A stretch of DNA of 39,957 nucleotides from Acidobacteriota bacterium. Its GTDB lineage: Bacteria; Acidobacteriota; Blastocatellia; Pyrinomonadales; Pyrinomonadaceae. Below, piece by piece: positions 14,792 through 22,566 of the stretch. Under the pieces are notes generated by a model that saw nothing but the letters and a program-made list of their open reading frames with translations, did not search any database and was not told the origin of the DNA. The position numbers were made by a program, and so were the translations under genes. Positions within the stretch are counted from its first letter, which is position 1. The number at the start of each line of letters is the position of its first letter. The stretch is from positions 1 to 39,957 of the forward strand of contig JAIVJG010000206.1 of the NCBI GenBank assembly GCA_020200155.1, in the 5' to 3' direction.

Positions 14792-17266
14792 ATGACGAAG
14801 CAAATCACAAAGCACAGGGACATCCTGCGCGCCATTGAGAACGTCGAGATAATCTCGGAACTGGTCGAGCGGCGCGACGGCCATTACGTGCACGAACTCG
14901 ACCTCGAAGTGATCGCCTACGGTCGCAACTACAACGGCAAAAAGGTCGGCCCCTACGTCCGGCTGTTCGAGTATGCGCCGGGCGAAGTGCTGCTCCGGGA
15001 GGGCGACTGGGGCGGTAACACTTTTTACATCTCCGTCGCGGGCGCGCTCGACGTGTACGTGAAAGACACCGCGAGCGGCGAAGACAGGAAGGTCGGGGAG
15101 ATTCCGCCCGGCACGAGCTTCGGCGAAATGTCCGTCCTCGCCGGTATCCCGCGAAACGCGACAATCCGAGTCCCGCCGGACTCGACAGCCTCCGTTCTCG
15201 AACTCACACGGCCTGCCCTCCGGCTGCTGCGAAAGTTTCCACGCTTCGGCCAACAACTCGACGCCACTTATCGCCAGCACGGTTTGGCTCGCGCGCTCGT
15301 CGAGGTCAAGCAGTTTACGGGCGACGCTTTCAGCGCAGAGCTAATCGAGAAACTCGGCCAAGCCGCGCGCTTCATGGTCTATTCCAGACACCACGTACTT
15401 TTTCGCGAAGGCGACCCGGTTGACCGCGTCGTCTTCATCCGCAACGGATGGGTGCGGCGCGTGCGCGGCATGGGTGCAGGGACGCTTGGAGTCGAACAGT
15501 TGGCCTCCGGCCTGGGCGAACAGGAAGGCGTGGACTTTCTCGGCGAGGGCAATTGCCTGGGACTCGAAGGCGTCAGCCGGGATCGGCATTGGGGCTACAC
15601 GGCGACGGTCTTACAGCGCACCGAAGCGCTCGAAGTCTCAATTCCGCGCCTGCGCGCAGACGAGCGTTTGCGCGAGACGCTGGCGCGCACCTTCGCGGAC
15701 TTCTCGCTCGCCGACGACGTTGTCTCGGTTTCCACGCGTCTCGACAAACGCGTCATCACGGCGACCGAGCGAGAGATCGCGACGGGCATCGTGGACGGCG
15801 CGAATTTGCTCGTGATGGACATGGACAAGTGCGTGCGCTGCGGCAACTGCTCGCTGGCCTGTCACAAGGTACACGGCCAGTCGCGTCTGCTGCGCCGAGG
15901 CATCCACATCGAAAGACCTTTGAAGCTCGGCGGCGTTTCGACTCAGCACGTCCTTGTGCCTTCTGTGTGTATGCACTGTCAAGACCCCGAATGCCTGACC
16001 GGCTGCCCGACCGGGGCCATCGGTCGCTTCGTCGGCGGGCAGATTGATATTGACCCGAAGACCTGCATCGGTTGCGGCGACTGCGCCACGCAATGCCCCT
16101 ACAACGCGATCTCGATGATTCAGCGCAAGCCGGACGCGCCCGCGCCTGAACCTTTCGCCGCACGCATCACAGGCTGGCTGAACCTCGCTCCCGAAAAGCT
16201 CCCGCCGCCCGTGGCGGCGACGGAAAACCTGCTCGCCGCAAAATGTAATCTCTGCGCAGGCACACGGCTTAACCCGCCGGGGGCGCGCACCGAAAGCTAT
16301 TCGTGCCAGGAGAACTGTCCCACAGGCGCGCTCGTGCGCGTCAACCCGCGCGAGTATTTCACGGAAGTCAACCAGCGCCTCGGCTTCATCTATCGCGACC
16401 AGACGCACGCCATCGGTCGCAACATCCACAAGCGCGACACGCTCGCGCGCCTCTTCCACGCATTCGGCATCGTCGCCACCATCGCCGTCGTCCTGCTCAT
16501 CGTGCGCGGGCTGCTCCGCCACGGCCTCGACGGGCGACTCGGCGACACGTGGCTGACGCTTCGATGGATTACCGGCCTCGTCGGACTCTTCGGCGTGGCG
16601 GCGGTGATGACTTATCCCGCGCGGAAACAAGTCTACAGGCGTCGTGCGGGGCCGCTCCGCTACTGGATGCTGGCGCACGTCTATCTCGGTTTGATCGCGG
16701 GCGTCGTGCTCCTGCTGCACGGCGGGCGCGCGACGGGAGGCTTGCTGACTTCAGCCCTGATGATGACGTTCGACGCCGTCATCCTCACTGGCCTCTTCGG
16801 ACTCGCATGCTACTACGTCTGCCCGCGCGTGATGACGAGCATCGAAGGCGAGCCGCTGCTCGTCGAAGACCTGCAAGCGCGACGCGCAGAGTTGCGCGCG
16901 ACGTTGTCCGACATCGCCTTCGGCAGCGGCGGGAGCCTGCACGCCTCACTCCGTAGAAAGGCGCGCGGCAGATTCCTGTCTGTCTCGTTCCTGCTGCGCC
17001 AGTACTTCAGGCGCGAGCCTTTGCCGGAGTTGCTGGCCTCTGCGCGCGGAGAATTTGAGGGCGAGGCACGAAGCCTCGACGCGGAATCGCGCCATACGTT
17101 GTTGGAAATCATCGAGGCATCCGTCACGCTGCGACGCGTTGATTCGCTCATCTACCTGCATCAACTACTCAAGCTCTGGCTCGCGCCTCACGTAGTGGCG
17201 ACTTCGCTGATGCTTGTGCTGATGCTTGTTCACGTCATTCAAGTCGTCTTTTTCGCTGTGCGTTAG
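14792..17266 (+). CDS. Fusion: two cNMP-binding domains, four-cluster ferredoxin, membrane b-type domain
   Basis: Predicted inner-membrane redox protein of 824 residues. Two cyclic-nucleotide-binding-like beta-rolls come first (about 45-165, with EYAPGEVLLREGDWGGNTFYIS and GTSFGEMSVLAGIPRNATI; about 190-315, with HVLFREGDPVDRVVFI). A HybA/DmsB-type iron-sulfur region follows (about 345-535) with CVRCGNCSLAC, CMHCQDPECLTGC, CIGCGDCATQC and CNLCAG...CQENC, enough for four [4Fe-4S] clusters. The C-terminus has about five membrane helices with histidines suited to haem b (LFHAFG, MLAHVYLGLIAGVVLLLHGG, APHVV...LVHVIQVV). Inference: quinone-linked electron transfer gated by a cytoplasmic ligand. 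The Cys-His in SLACHK is not a haem c site. It leads a three-gene operon with the FHA cytochrome and the FAD protein. Confidence 0.88.
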   Translation: MTKQITKHRDILRAIENVEIISELVERRDGHYVHELDLEVIAYGRNYNGKKVGPYVRLFEYAPGEVLLREGDWGGNTFYISVAGALDVYVKDTASGEDRKVGEIPPGTSFGEMSVLAGIPRNATIRVPPDSTASVLELTRPALRLLRKFPRFGQQLDATYRQHGLARALVEVKQFTGDAFSAELIEKLGQAARFMVYSRHHVLFREGDPVDRVVFIRNGWVRRVRGMGAGTLGVEQLASGLGEQEGVDFLGEGNCLGLEGVSRDRHWGYTATVLQRTEALEVSIPRLRADERLRETLARTFADFSLADDVVSVSTRLDKRVITATEREIATGIVDGANLLVMDMDKCVRCGNCSLACHKVHGQSRLLRRGIHIERPLKLGGVSTQHVLVPSVCMHCQDPECLTGCPTGAIGRFVGGQIDIDPKTCIGCGDCATQCPYNAISMIQRKPDAPAPEPFAARITGWLNLAPEKLPPPVAATENLLAAKCNLCAGTRLNPPGARTESYSCQENCPTGALVRVNPREYFTEVNQRLGFIYRDQTHAIGRNIHKRDTLARLFHAFGIVATIAVVLLIVRGLLRHGLDGRLGDTWLTLRWITGLVGLFGVAAVMTYPARKQVYRRRAGPLRYWMLAHVYLGLIAGVVLLLHGGRATGGLLTSALMMTFDAVILTGLFGLACYYVCPRVMTSIEGEPLLVEDLQARRAELRATLSDIAFGSGGSLHASLRRKARGRFLSVSFLLRQYFRREPLPELLASARGEFEGEARSLDAESRHTLLEIIEASVTLRRVDSLIYLHQLLKLWLAPHVVATSLMLVLMLVHVIQVVFFAVR

Positions 17267-17292
17267 GGTTGGTTTCGATTGAACAAAGTCTA

Positions 17293-18750
17293 ATGATGGA
17301 GACGCAGGCCAGCAAGTACATCATCACGCGGGAAGATTTGAACGTTGATCCCATCGCGCTCCTGACGGACGGGTTGAAGATCGGTCGTCTGCCGGGTTGC
17401 GAGTTGGTCTTGAATCACCCGACCGTGTCGCGACTCCACGCCGGGATCAACGCGGCGGACGGGCGCTTCTACGTTTTCAATTTCAGCCATTCGAGCGGCA
17501 CGACGCTGAACGGGCGAGTCATCCCCGTCGAGGAGGCGGAGGTGCTTGCCGACGGCGACGCGCTCCAGATCGGCCCTTTCATCCTCCACGCCCAACGCCA
17601 GGGCGACGCACTCAATCTACGCGTCTCGCTTCAGGTAGCGGTAAAAATCGGCGAGGTGGAAGCCCGCGACGACATTCACGCCGCATCCACACGGGCCGTC
17701 GAAGCCAAACAGGACGCGAGACTGATGAGCGGTATTTCAGACTCTTTGAGCGTCTTCTGGGAAAAGCGCAAACGCGAGGCCGGCAAGATGCAACGCCTGT
17801 CGGCGCTCAGGCCGCAGGCCCCTTCACGCGTCCTCGGCAAGGCGCGTTTCAACTGGACACCGACGCGCGACCTCGTGCGACCCTGGCCCGTCTCCGTCTT
17901 CGTCTGGGGAGTCATCGTCGTCGGACTTCTCTCCGTCGTCGCCGCCGTCGGATATACGAAGGCTTTCTCGCCCGCCCCACTCTCCGGCGCGCACGCACGC
18001 GCGACGGCGCAAGTCGCGCCCGCGATTGCCGTGCGACCAAACGCCAACTCGTGTACGACGTGCCACACGCTCAAGTCGGGCATGGAATCAAACTGCGCCG
18101 CCTGTCATCAGACGGAAGCGTTTGCAGCCACCATCACGAAGCCGCATGTGGACGCGGGCATCACCTGCGTCAACTGTCACGCGGAGCATCGTGGCGTCGA
18201 GTTCAGCCCCGCCGCCGACGGCGTGCAGGCGTGCGCGAGTTGCCACGACGACGCGAACCATCAACTCTATCGTGGGAAGCCAGTGAAGACTCCGCACGGC
18301 GGCACGTTCGGCTATCCGGTGGCTAACGGCAAGTGGGTTTGGGCCGGACTCGATCAAGCGGAGTGGGCACGGAAGCCGCCCGGCGTGCGCGAGGCGCTCG
18401 GGCGAATGGAGGACGCAGCGCATCGCCAACCCACTGCCGGCGACGCGGCAGACCGACAGCGCAGCGCGCAGTTTCACATCCTGCACCTGCACCGCGTGAA
18501 GACCGTGGAAGGTCTGCGAGGAAACAAAGACGGTGAGATGTCCTGCTCAAGCTGTCATCAATCGTTCGCGCCGATTGATCGCATCACGCCGCGCACCACC
18601 TGCGCTTCGTGCCACAACGGAAACCGCGCCGGGCGCTTTCAAAGCGTGGTCGCCGGGGATCAGCCGAACTGTGTTTCGTGCCACGTCCAGCACTTTAAAG
18701 ACGCGCGACCGTGGGCGTCATTATTTCTCGACGGAGCGCGCGGGCAATAG
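17293..18750 (+). CDS. FHA domain - TM - heptahaem cytochrome c fusion
   Basis: About 485 residues, combining cytoplasmic and extracytoplasmic halves. An FHA domain lies near 25-110 (LKIGRLPGCELVLNHPTVSRLHAGI, NFSHSSGTTLNGRVI), a phosphothreonine-recognition fold. A single transmembrane helix at about 205-228 (VFVWGVIVVGLLSVVAAVGY) is followed by seven CXXCH haem motifs (CTTCH, CAACH, CVNCH, CASCH, CSSCH, CASCH, CVSCH), which must face the periplasm for haem attachment. The ATG at 17293 is preferred; a TTG at 17269 would add eight residues. The next gene starts 31 bases downstream. Inference: accepts electrons from the upstream membrane b/Fe-S protein while phosphorylation-dependent binding on the cytoplasmic side controls assembly. 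Confidence 0.88.
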   Translation: MMETQASKYIITREDLNVDPIALLTDGLKIGRLPGCELVLNHPTVSRLHAGINAADGRFYVFNFSHSSGTTLNGRVIPVEEAEVLADGDALQIGPFILHAQRQGDALNLRVSLQVAVKIGEVEARDDIHAASTRAVEAKQDARLMSGISDSLSVFWEKRKREAGKMQRLSALRPQAPSRVLGKARFNWTPTRDLVRPWPVSVFVWGVIVVGLLSVVAAVGYTKAFSPAPLSGAHARATAQVAPAIAVRPNANSCTTCHTLKSGMESNCAACHQTEAFAATITKPHVDAGITCVNCHAEHRGVEFSPAADGVQACASCHDDANHQLYRGKPVKTPHGGTFGYPVANGKWVWAGLDQAEWARKPPGVREALGRMEDAAHRQPTAGDAADRQRSAQFHILHLHRVKTVEGLRGNKDGEMSCSSCHQSFAPIDRITPRTTCASCHNGNRAGRFQSVVAGDQPNCVSCHVQHFKDARPWASLFLDGARGQ

Positions 18751-18781
18751 TTAAGACGCGTCGCGCGCCACACTGAATTGC

Positions 18782-20335
18782 ATGAAAAAGGTTCAACTCT
18801 TCTTCATCCTTGCGCTGATGATTTTAATGCTGGCGGCCAACCAGTTGATTGGCGCGGCGGGACGGAATCTGCTCGGCGGCCTGCCGTGGTACGGCTGGAC
18901 GGGAGCCTGTCTTTTCCTTCTCGTCATCGGTCTCTTTTTCTCCTTCCGCGACGCGGCGCGAGAGCGACTGCTGCTTCAGTGGGGCGTTGTGCCGGACGCG
19001 TCAATAGACGAAACGAACGTCCCTCTGACCCTCGAACAACTTGAGAAGTACGACCCGGACGGGCCGGACTACCCGCACCCCGTCATCATCACCGAACGCT
19101 GCATCGGCTGCCACGCCTGCGTGGATGCGTGCCCGCACGACGTGCTCGCCATCGTCAACAACTACGCCACGCCCGTCGCGCGCGACCAGTGCATGGAGGA
19201 CACGTCCTGCCAGGTCGAGTGCCCCGTCAGCCCGAAGGCGTGCATCGTCGTCAACACGACGAAGAAGATACCGCCGCGCAAAGTTCCGAATCGCGATGCA
19301 GCTTTTATGACGAACGTGCCCGGCTGCTACATCATCGGAGATGTCTCCGGCACGCCGCTCATCAAGAACGCCGCCAACGAGGGCGCGGGCTGTCTCAGGC
19401 ACATAGCAGCCGAGTTGGGAGGAGACGAAGCGGCGCGCGAGCCGAAAGCCGAAATCGCCGTCGCCATTATCGGCGTGGGGCCGGCGGGACTCTCCGCCGC
19501 GATCACCGCGCAGACGCTCGGACTGCCTTACGTCGCCATCGAGCAGGACAGGGTGCTCGCGACGATTGACGCTTACCCGGCCAACAAGTTCATCTTCTTC
19601 AAGCCGGAGACGATGGAATCGCGCGGCGCGATTCGCGTCGAGGGGGCGGGCGCGCAACGCGAGGCGATTCTCGACGACTGGAAGCGTGCGATGGCGGAGA
19701 GCGCCGTGCGCGTGAACGAGGATGAGAGTTGCAGGTCTGTCAAAAAGGCTGCGGACGGCGACTACTTTATCGTCGAAACCGAGAGAGGTTTCGAGAAGGA
19801 GCCTGTTATCTATCGCGCACGGCGCGTCGTCCTCGCGCTGGGGAATCGCGGCACGCCGATGAAGCTGAATGTGACGGGCGAGAATCTCAAGGTCACGCGC
19901 GACGGCAGGACTGAGGACAAAGTGAAATACAGGCTGGCGGACGCAGAAGCATACAGGCGGCGGCGCATCGTCGTGGTCGGCGCGGGCAACTCGGCCATCG
20001 AGGCGGCGGTTGATCTGGTCGCGCGTCGCGACGGCAATCGCATCAGCTTTCGCCCCGAAGACGAAATCAACGAGGTCGCGCTCGTCATCCGTAGCGACCT
20101 GAAGAACGACCTCAAGTTCGAGAACAAGATGCAGGTCTACGACTGCATTGACGAGGGCAGGATGCAAGCTTTCTTCGGCACGGCGATAAAGGAGATACGC
20201 GACGGCGAAGTGGTTCTGATGAACGCGCGCACGAAGGAAGTCACGCAGACGATTCCGAATGATTACGTCTTCGCCATGATCGGCGGCGACCGCCCGACGA
20301 AATTTCTGGAATCAATCGGAATAAAAATCGGCTGA
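18782..20335 (+). CDS. Membrane-anchored 4Fe-4S / FAD pyridine-nucleotide oxidoreductase
   Basis: A 517-residue protein with two N-terminal membrane helices (LFFILALMILMLAANQLIG; WTGACLFLLVIGLFFSF). A two-cluster ferredoxin region follows at about 100-160 (CIGCHACVDACPHD and CMEDTSCQVECPVSPKAC), then a thioredoxin-reductase-like flavoprotein part from about 220. It has FAD-binding VAIIGVGPAGLSAA, NAD(P)-binding VVVGAGNSAIEAAVDL, and the C-terminal FAMIGGDRPTKFL. The CIGCH inside the ferredoxin is an iron-sulfur ligand set, not a haem site. It closes the three-gene operon, with a strong terminator 44 bases on. Inference: moves electrons between NAD(P)H and the membrane redox chain. A redox-active dicysteine CxxC of thioredoxin reductase is not seen in the flavin part. 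Confidence 0.87.
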   Translation: MKKVQLFFILALMILMLAANQLIGAAGRNLLGGLPWYGWTGACLFLLVIGLFFSFRDAARERLLLQWGVVPDASIDETNVPLTLEQLEKYDPDGPDYPHPVIITERCIGCHACVDACPHDVLAIVNNYATPVARDQCMEDTSCQVECPVSPKACIVVNTTKKIPPRKVPNRDAAFMTNVPGCYIIGDVSGTPLIKNAANEGAGCLRHIAAELGGDEAAREPKAEIAVAIIGVGPAGLSAAITAQTLGLPYVAIEQDRVLATIDAYPANKFIFFKPETMESRGAIRVEGAGAQREAILDDWKRAMAESAVRVNEDESCRSVKKAADGDYFIVETERGFEKEPVIYRARRVVLALGNRGTPMKLNVTGENLKVTRDGRTEDKVKYRLADAEAYRRRRIVVVGAGNSAIEAAVDLVARRDGNRISFRPEDEINEVALVIRSDLKNDLKFENKMQVYDCIDEGRMQAFFGTAIKEIRDGEVVLMNARTKEVTQTIPNDYVFAMIGGDRPTKFLESIGIKIG

Positions 20336-20378
20336 AGACGAGACCCGGCGTAGGCTTGAAGAGATGAGCCGCGAAAGA

Positions 20379-20429
20379 GAGGCAGCACGCTCAAAAAGTA
20401 GCAAAGCGTGCTGCCTCGCAGTTTTTTTT
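20379..20429 (+). terminator. Strong rho-independent terminator
   Basis: A perfect 13-bp stem (GAGGCAGCACGCT / AGCGTGCTGCCTC) with a 13-base loop, then GCAG and eight T. It ends the cNMP/FHA/FAD operon and separates it from the convergent lipoprotein gene, whose stop is only a few bases beyond. The stem may also terminate the minus strand, less strongly. Confidence 0.9.
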
Positions 20430-20431
20430 AA

Positions 20432-20968
20432 CTATGGCTCAAGGCCGTTGGTGGGGATGGGCCGGTGAACCGAATAAGTGTAAATGTCTTCGATCTGCTT
20501 GACCTTGCTTTTGGCTTCCTCGTTGTCTGGCTGGTAGCGGAGAGCGCGACGGAAATCACCCAGTGCGTACCTGTAGAGGCGCGGGTCGCCAGCCGTGTAA
20601 TAAAAATTCCCGCGCGCCAAATACGCGGCGGCGGCGGCTTTTTTATCGGCAATGGATGCGGCGGGCGTCGTTGCCTTCGCCGTCGTCTTTTCTACTTTAG
20701 CGTCGAGTTCGGGAGTCGCGACCGGGGCTTTGTCGGGAGCATTCGACGCGGCGGGCGCGCCGTTGTTGCCGGCGTCGCCGTGCGCGGATGCGACGACGGG
20801 CGGGGCCGTCTGGTTTGAAGCAGCACTCGCGTCGCCGCTCCCGTGCGCGGAAATGGCGGCGTCCGGTGTAGGGGCGGACGGCTGCTGACCGGCAGGCCGA
20901 TTGTTGTCGCCGCACGCGATGTGCAAAACGCTCGTCGCAAATATCAGCGCTCGCAGTAAGTGTCTCAT
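20432..20968 (-). CDS. Exported TPR-like small protein, likely lipoprotein
   Basis: About 178 residues from ATG 20968 (MRHLLRALIFATSVLHIACGDNN), chosen because AGGG lies just upstream and the resulting N-terminus is a signal peptide with a cysteine after the hydrophobic core. An Ala/Pro/Asp/Ser-rich disordered linker spans about 25-105. The end holds one TPR-like helical pair (YLARGNFYYTAGDPRLYRYALGDFRRALRYQPDNEEAKSKV). It is the last gene downstream of the consensus promoter at 21561-21589, after the small cytochrome. TPR proteins in cytochrome maturation often bind apocytochromes or assembly factors; its role here is inference. Confidence 0.75.
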   Translation of the reverse strand: MRHLLRALIFATSVLHIACGDNNRPAGQQPSAPTPDAAISAHGSGDASAASNQTAPPVVASAHGDAGNNGAPAASNAPDKAPVATPELDAKVEKTTAKATTPAASIADKKAAAAAYLARGNFYYTAGDPRLYRYALGDFRRALRYQPDNEEAKSKVKQIEDIYTYSVHRPIPTNGLEP

Positions 20969-21072
20969 TCTCGCCCTGGCTGCTCCTGCCTTTTCTCTCT
21001 TCAACTTGAAACGCGAAGGCCCTTCGACGCTCGCTCTCGACAAACGTTCGTGTGCGTTGGGGTGAGGAAATT

Positions 21073-21442
21073 TTATTGACCAGTGTGGCATGCCTTGCAG
21101 GACTGAGAGGTCGGAATCTTGAGAGTCTTCCTCATCTCAGCGGCCGGCTGCTTCCGCCGCAGGCTGGTCTGTGTGATGACACTCGATGCAGGCAATCGGC
21201 TTTGTGCCGTCAATGCTGTAATTTTTGGTCGAGTGATTGGCATGATTGAAGGTCACGGCGGGAGCGTCGGCGGGTTTCTTCGCATCCGTCGCGAGCTTGT
21301 AAACTTCCTTCGGCAGCTTGGAGTCTTCGGCGATCAGCGACGCCGATCCAGACTTGAGAGACGGCAAGTGGCAGCCCGACATTTGCCCTGCAAAGACGAC
21401 GAAAGTCGCCAGCACGATGATTTTTTTCATGGTTGCCTGCAT
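21073..21442 (-). pseudogene. Small dihaem c-type cytochrome, frameshifted between the haem sites
   Basis: The frame from ATG 21442 (GAGG upstream) gives a leader (MQATMKKIIVLATFVVFAGQMSGC), then AVTFNHANHSTKNYSIDG and the first haem site CIECHH, and stops at 21137. A second minus frame supplies the missing tail: AAEMRKTLKIPTSQSCKACHTGQ, with the second haem site CKACH, ending at TAA 21073-21075. The total length is one base over a multiple of three, so one extra base near 21137-21160 explains the break. The restored protein of about 122 residues looks like a cytochrome c3/c7-like periplasmic lipoprotein, with NHxxHS histidines as likely axial ligands. As read, only the first haem site would be made. 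Confidence 0.72.
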
Positions 21443-21560
21443 TGAGAGCCTCTTCCCTGTCGTGGAATTCTGCAAAGAATTAAGTGGGAAAGTTTCACCT
21501 TGCGCGTGGGGAGCGAAACGTATGATCTTGGTTGGGGAGAAGTTCTTGATAACGAGCTAA

Positions 21561-21589
21561 ATCATATGCCGTGTGCAGGTGCTTGTCAA
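21561..21589 (-). promoter_or_regulatory. Consensus sigma-70 promoter overlapping a stop codon
   Basis: On the minus strand TTGACA and TATGAT are separated by 17 bases, the best promoter match in the window. The -35 box contains the TGA stop of the upstream nonahaem cytochrome gene. It would give a leader of about 110 bases for the small dihaem cytochrome and the TPR lipoprotein. Confidence 0.65.
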
Positions 21590-22557
21590 ACTTTCTGTTT
21601 TTGAATGATTGGCTGCTGGAAGCGAAACGTCGCGCCACGATGGCAACGCTTGCAGTCGGAAAAATCATCGCCGCCGAAGGCACGGCGGTTGTCGTGGCAG
21701 GCCGCGCAACTCCGCGCACGCGCGGGCGCGAAATGCTGCGCCGGGAGCGGCGAGGCGACTTGCCTCGACTGCGGCAGCCCGGCCTTCACCGTATGGCAAT
21801 CCGCGCAATTGAGGCCCACGCGCTGGCTGTGCGCGGCGTGGCTGAAGTTGATGGCGAAGGCTCTCGCGTTCGTCGGCGTCCGCGCGTAGCGACCGGGGGC
21901 GTGGCACGCATCGCAGGAAGAGATGTCGCGCCCGCCCGACTGCGCGCCGGGCGTGTGGCACTGGTAACAGTTGGCGTGCGCGTCAAGCCCCGTCACGATT
22001 GAGAAGGCAACGCCACGCCGCGCGGGCGTGTGGCACGCGACGCAGCCCGCCGTTGGCCGCGCCGCGCCGCTCGTGTGCTGCGCGTGGTCGAACCGTGCGT
22101 TGAAACTTTTAAGCGCCGGAAACGACTTGACGGGTGGAGAGCCTGATTCGAGATTCGTGTGACAGATCATGCACATCCCGCTCTCGGCAGTGACGAACTG
22201 CTGGACGTGGCAGTCCGTGCAAGCTTTGTGTCCGGGGAGTTCGGGCCGGGGTGAGTTGGTTTCGCGCCGGTGGCAGGACGCGCACGCGAGCGCGGCGTGG
22301 CGCGGCGTGGCGTGCGAGAAGGTGGAAAAATCTTGCGCCGCATCGGGACGTGCCGCAGCCGTCAATGCAAAGCGTTCCAGTTGCCCGGCAGGCTCCGGCG
22401 CGAGCGTGCGCGTGACCGCTTTCAGCAGTGTTGAGAGCGGAAACAGTGAGCAGGCGGCGACACAAAGCAGGAGCGAGAGTGTCCGCCGCACGCGAACGGA
22501 GGGTGACTCTTCATTCGCGCACGAATATTTTCGCTTGTCTGTGTCCGGCACGTTCAT
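21586..22557 (-). CDS. Nonahaem c-type cytochrome
   Basis: Exported multihaem cytochrome, 323 residues. A hydrophobic leader (LSLLLCVAACSLFPLSTLL) with an unusually long charged N-terminal stretch of about 25 residues precedes nine CXXCH sites: CASCH, CTDCH, CMICH, CVACH, CYQCH, CDACH, CADCH, CAACH, CKRCH. Many free histidines (FSHATPRH, FDHAQHTS, FSHAAHSQR) suit bis-histidine ligation. It lies nine bases after the octahaem-type cytochrome gene on the same strand, so the two are likely co-translated and may form a periplasmic electron wire. Both share the phrase FSHxTPxHRxACxSCH near the first haem, which suggests duplication from a common ancestor. Confidence 0.9.
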   Translation of the reverse strand: MNVPDTDKRKYSCANEESPSVRVRRTLSLLLCVAACSLFPLSTLLKAVTRTLAPEPAGQLERFALTAAARPDAAQDFSTFSHATPRHAALACASCHRRETNSPRPELPGHKACTDCHVQQFVTAESGMCMICHTNLESGSPPVKSFPALKSFNARFDHAQHTSGAARPTAGCVACHTPARRGVAFSIVTGLDAHANCYQCHTPGAQSGGRDISSCDACHAPGRYARTPTNARAFAINFSHAAHSQRVGLNCADCHTVKAGLPQSRQVASPLPAQHFAPARARSCAACHDNRRAFGGDDFSDCKRCHRGATFRFQQPIIQKQKV

Positions 22558-22566
22558 CAGGAGAAT

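Noticed and set aside
14184-14835. Other minus ORFs upstream of the sigma factor (14184-14651, 14497-14835)
   Set aside because: They contradict the sigma reading frame or the divergent promoter region and show no conserved sequence.
14575-14838. 87-residue plus ORF in the sigma/cNMP intergenic region
   Set aside because: Covers promoter elements, overlaps the cNMP gene in another frame, and has no plausible domain.
19096-19140. CIGCH in the FAD/4Fe-4S protein as a haem c site
   Set aside because: It is part of the ferredoxin motif CIGCHACVDACP, so it ligates an iron-sulfur cluster and is not counted as haem.
19001-20167. 388-residue minus-strand ORF in the FAD/4Fe-4S gene
   Set aside because: Antisense shadow of clear FAD, NAD(P) and ferredoxin motifs on the plus strand.
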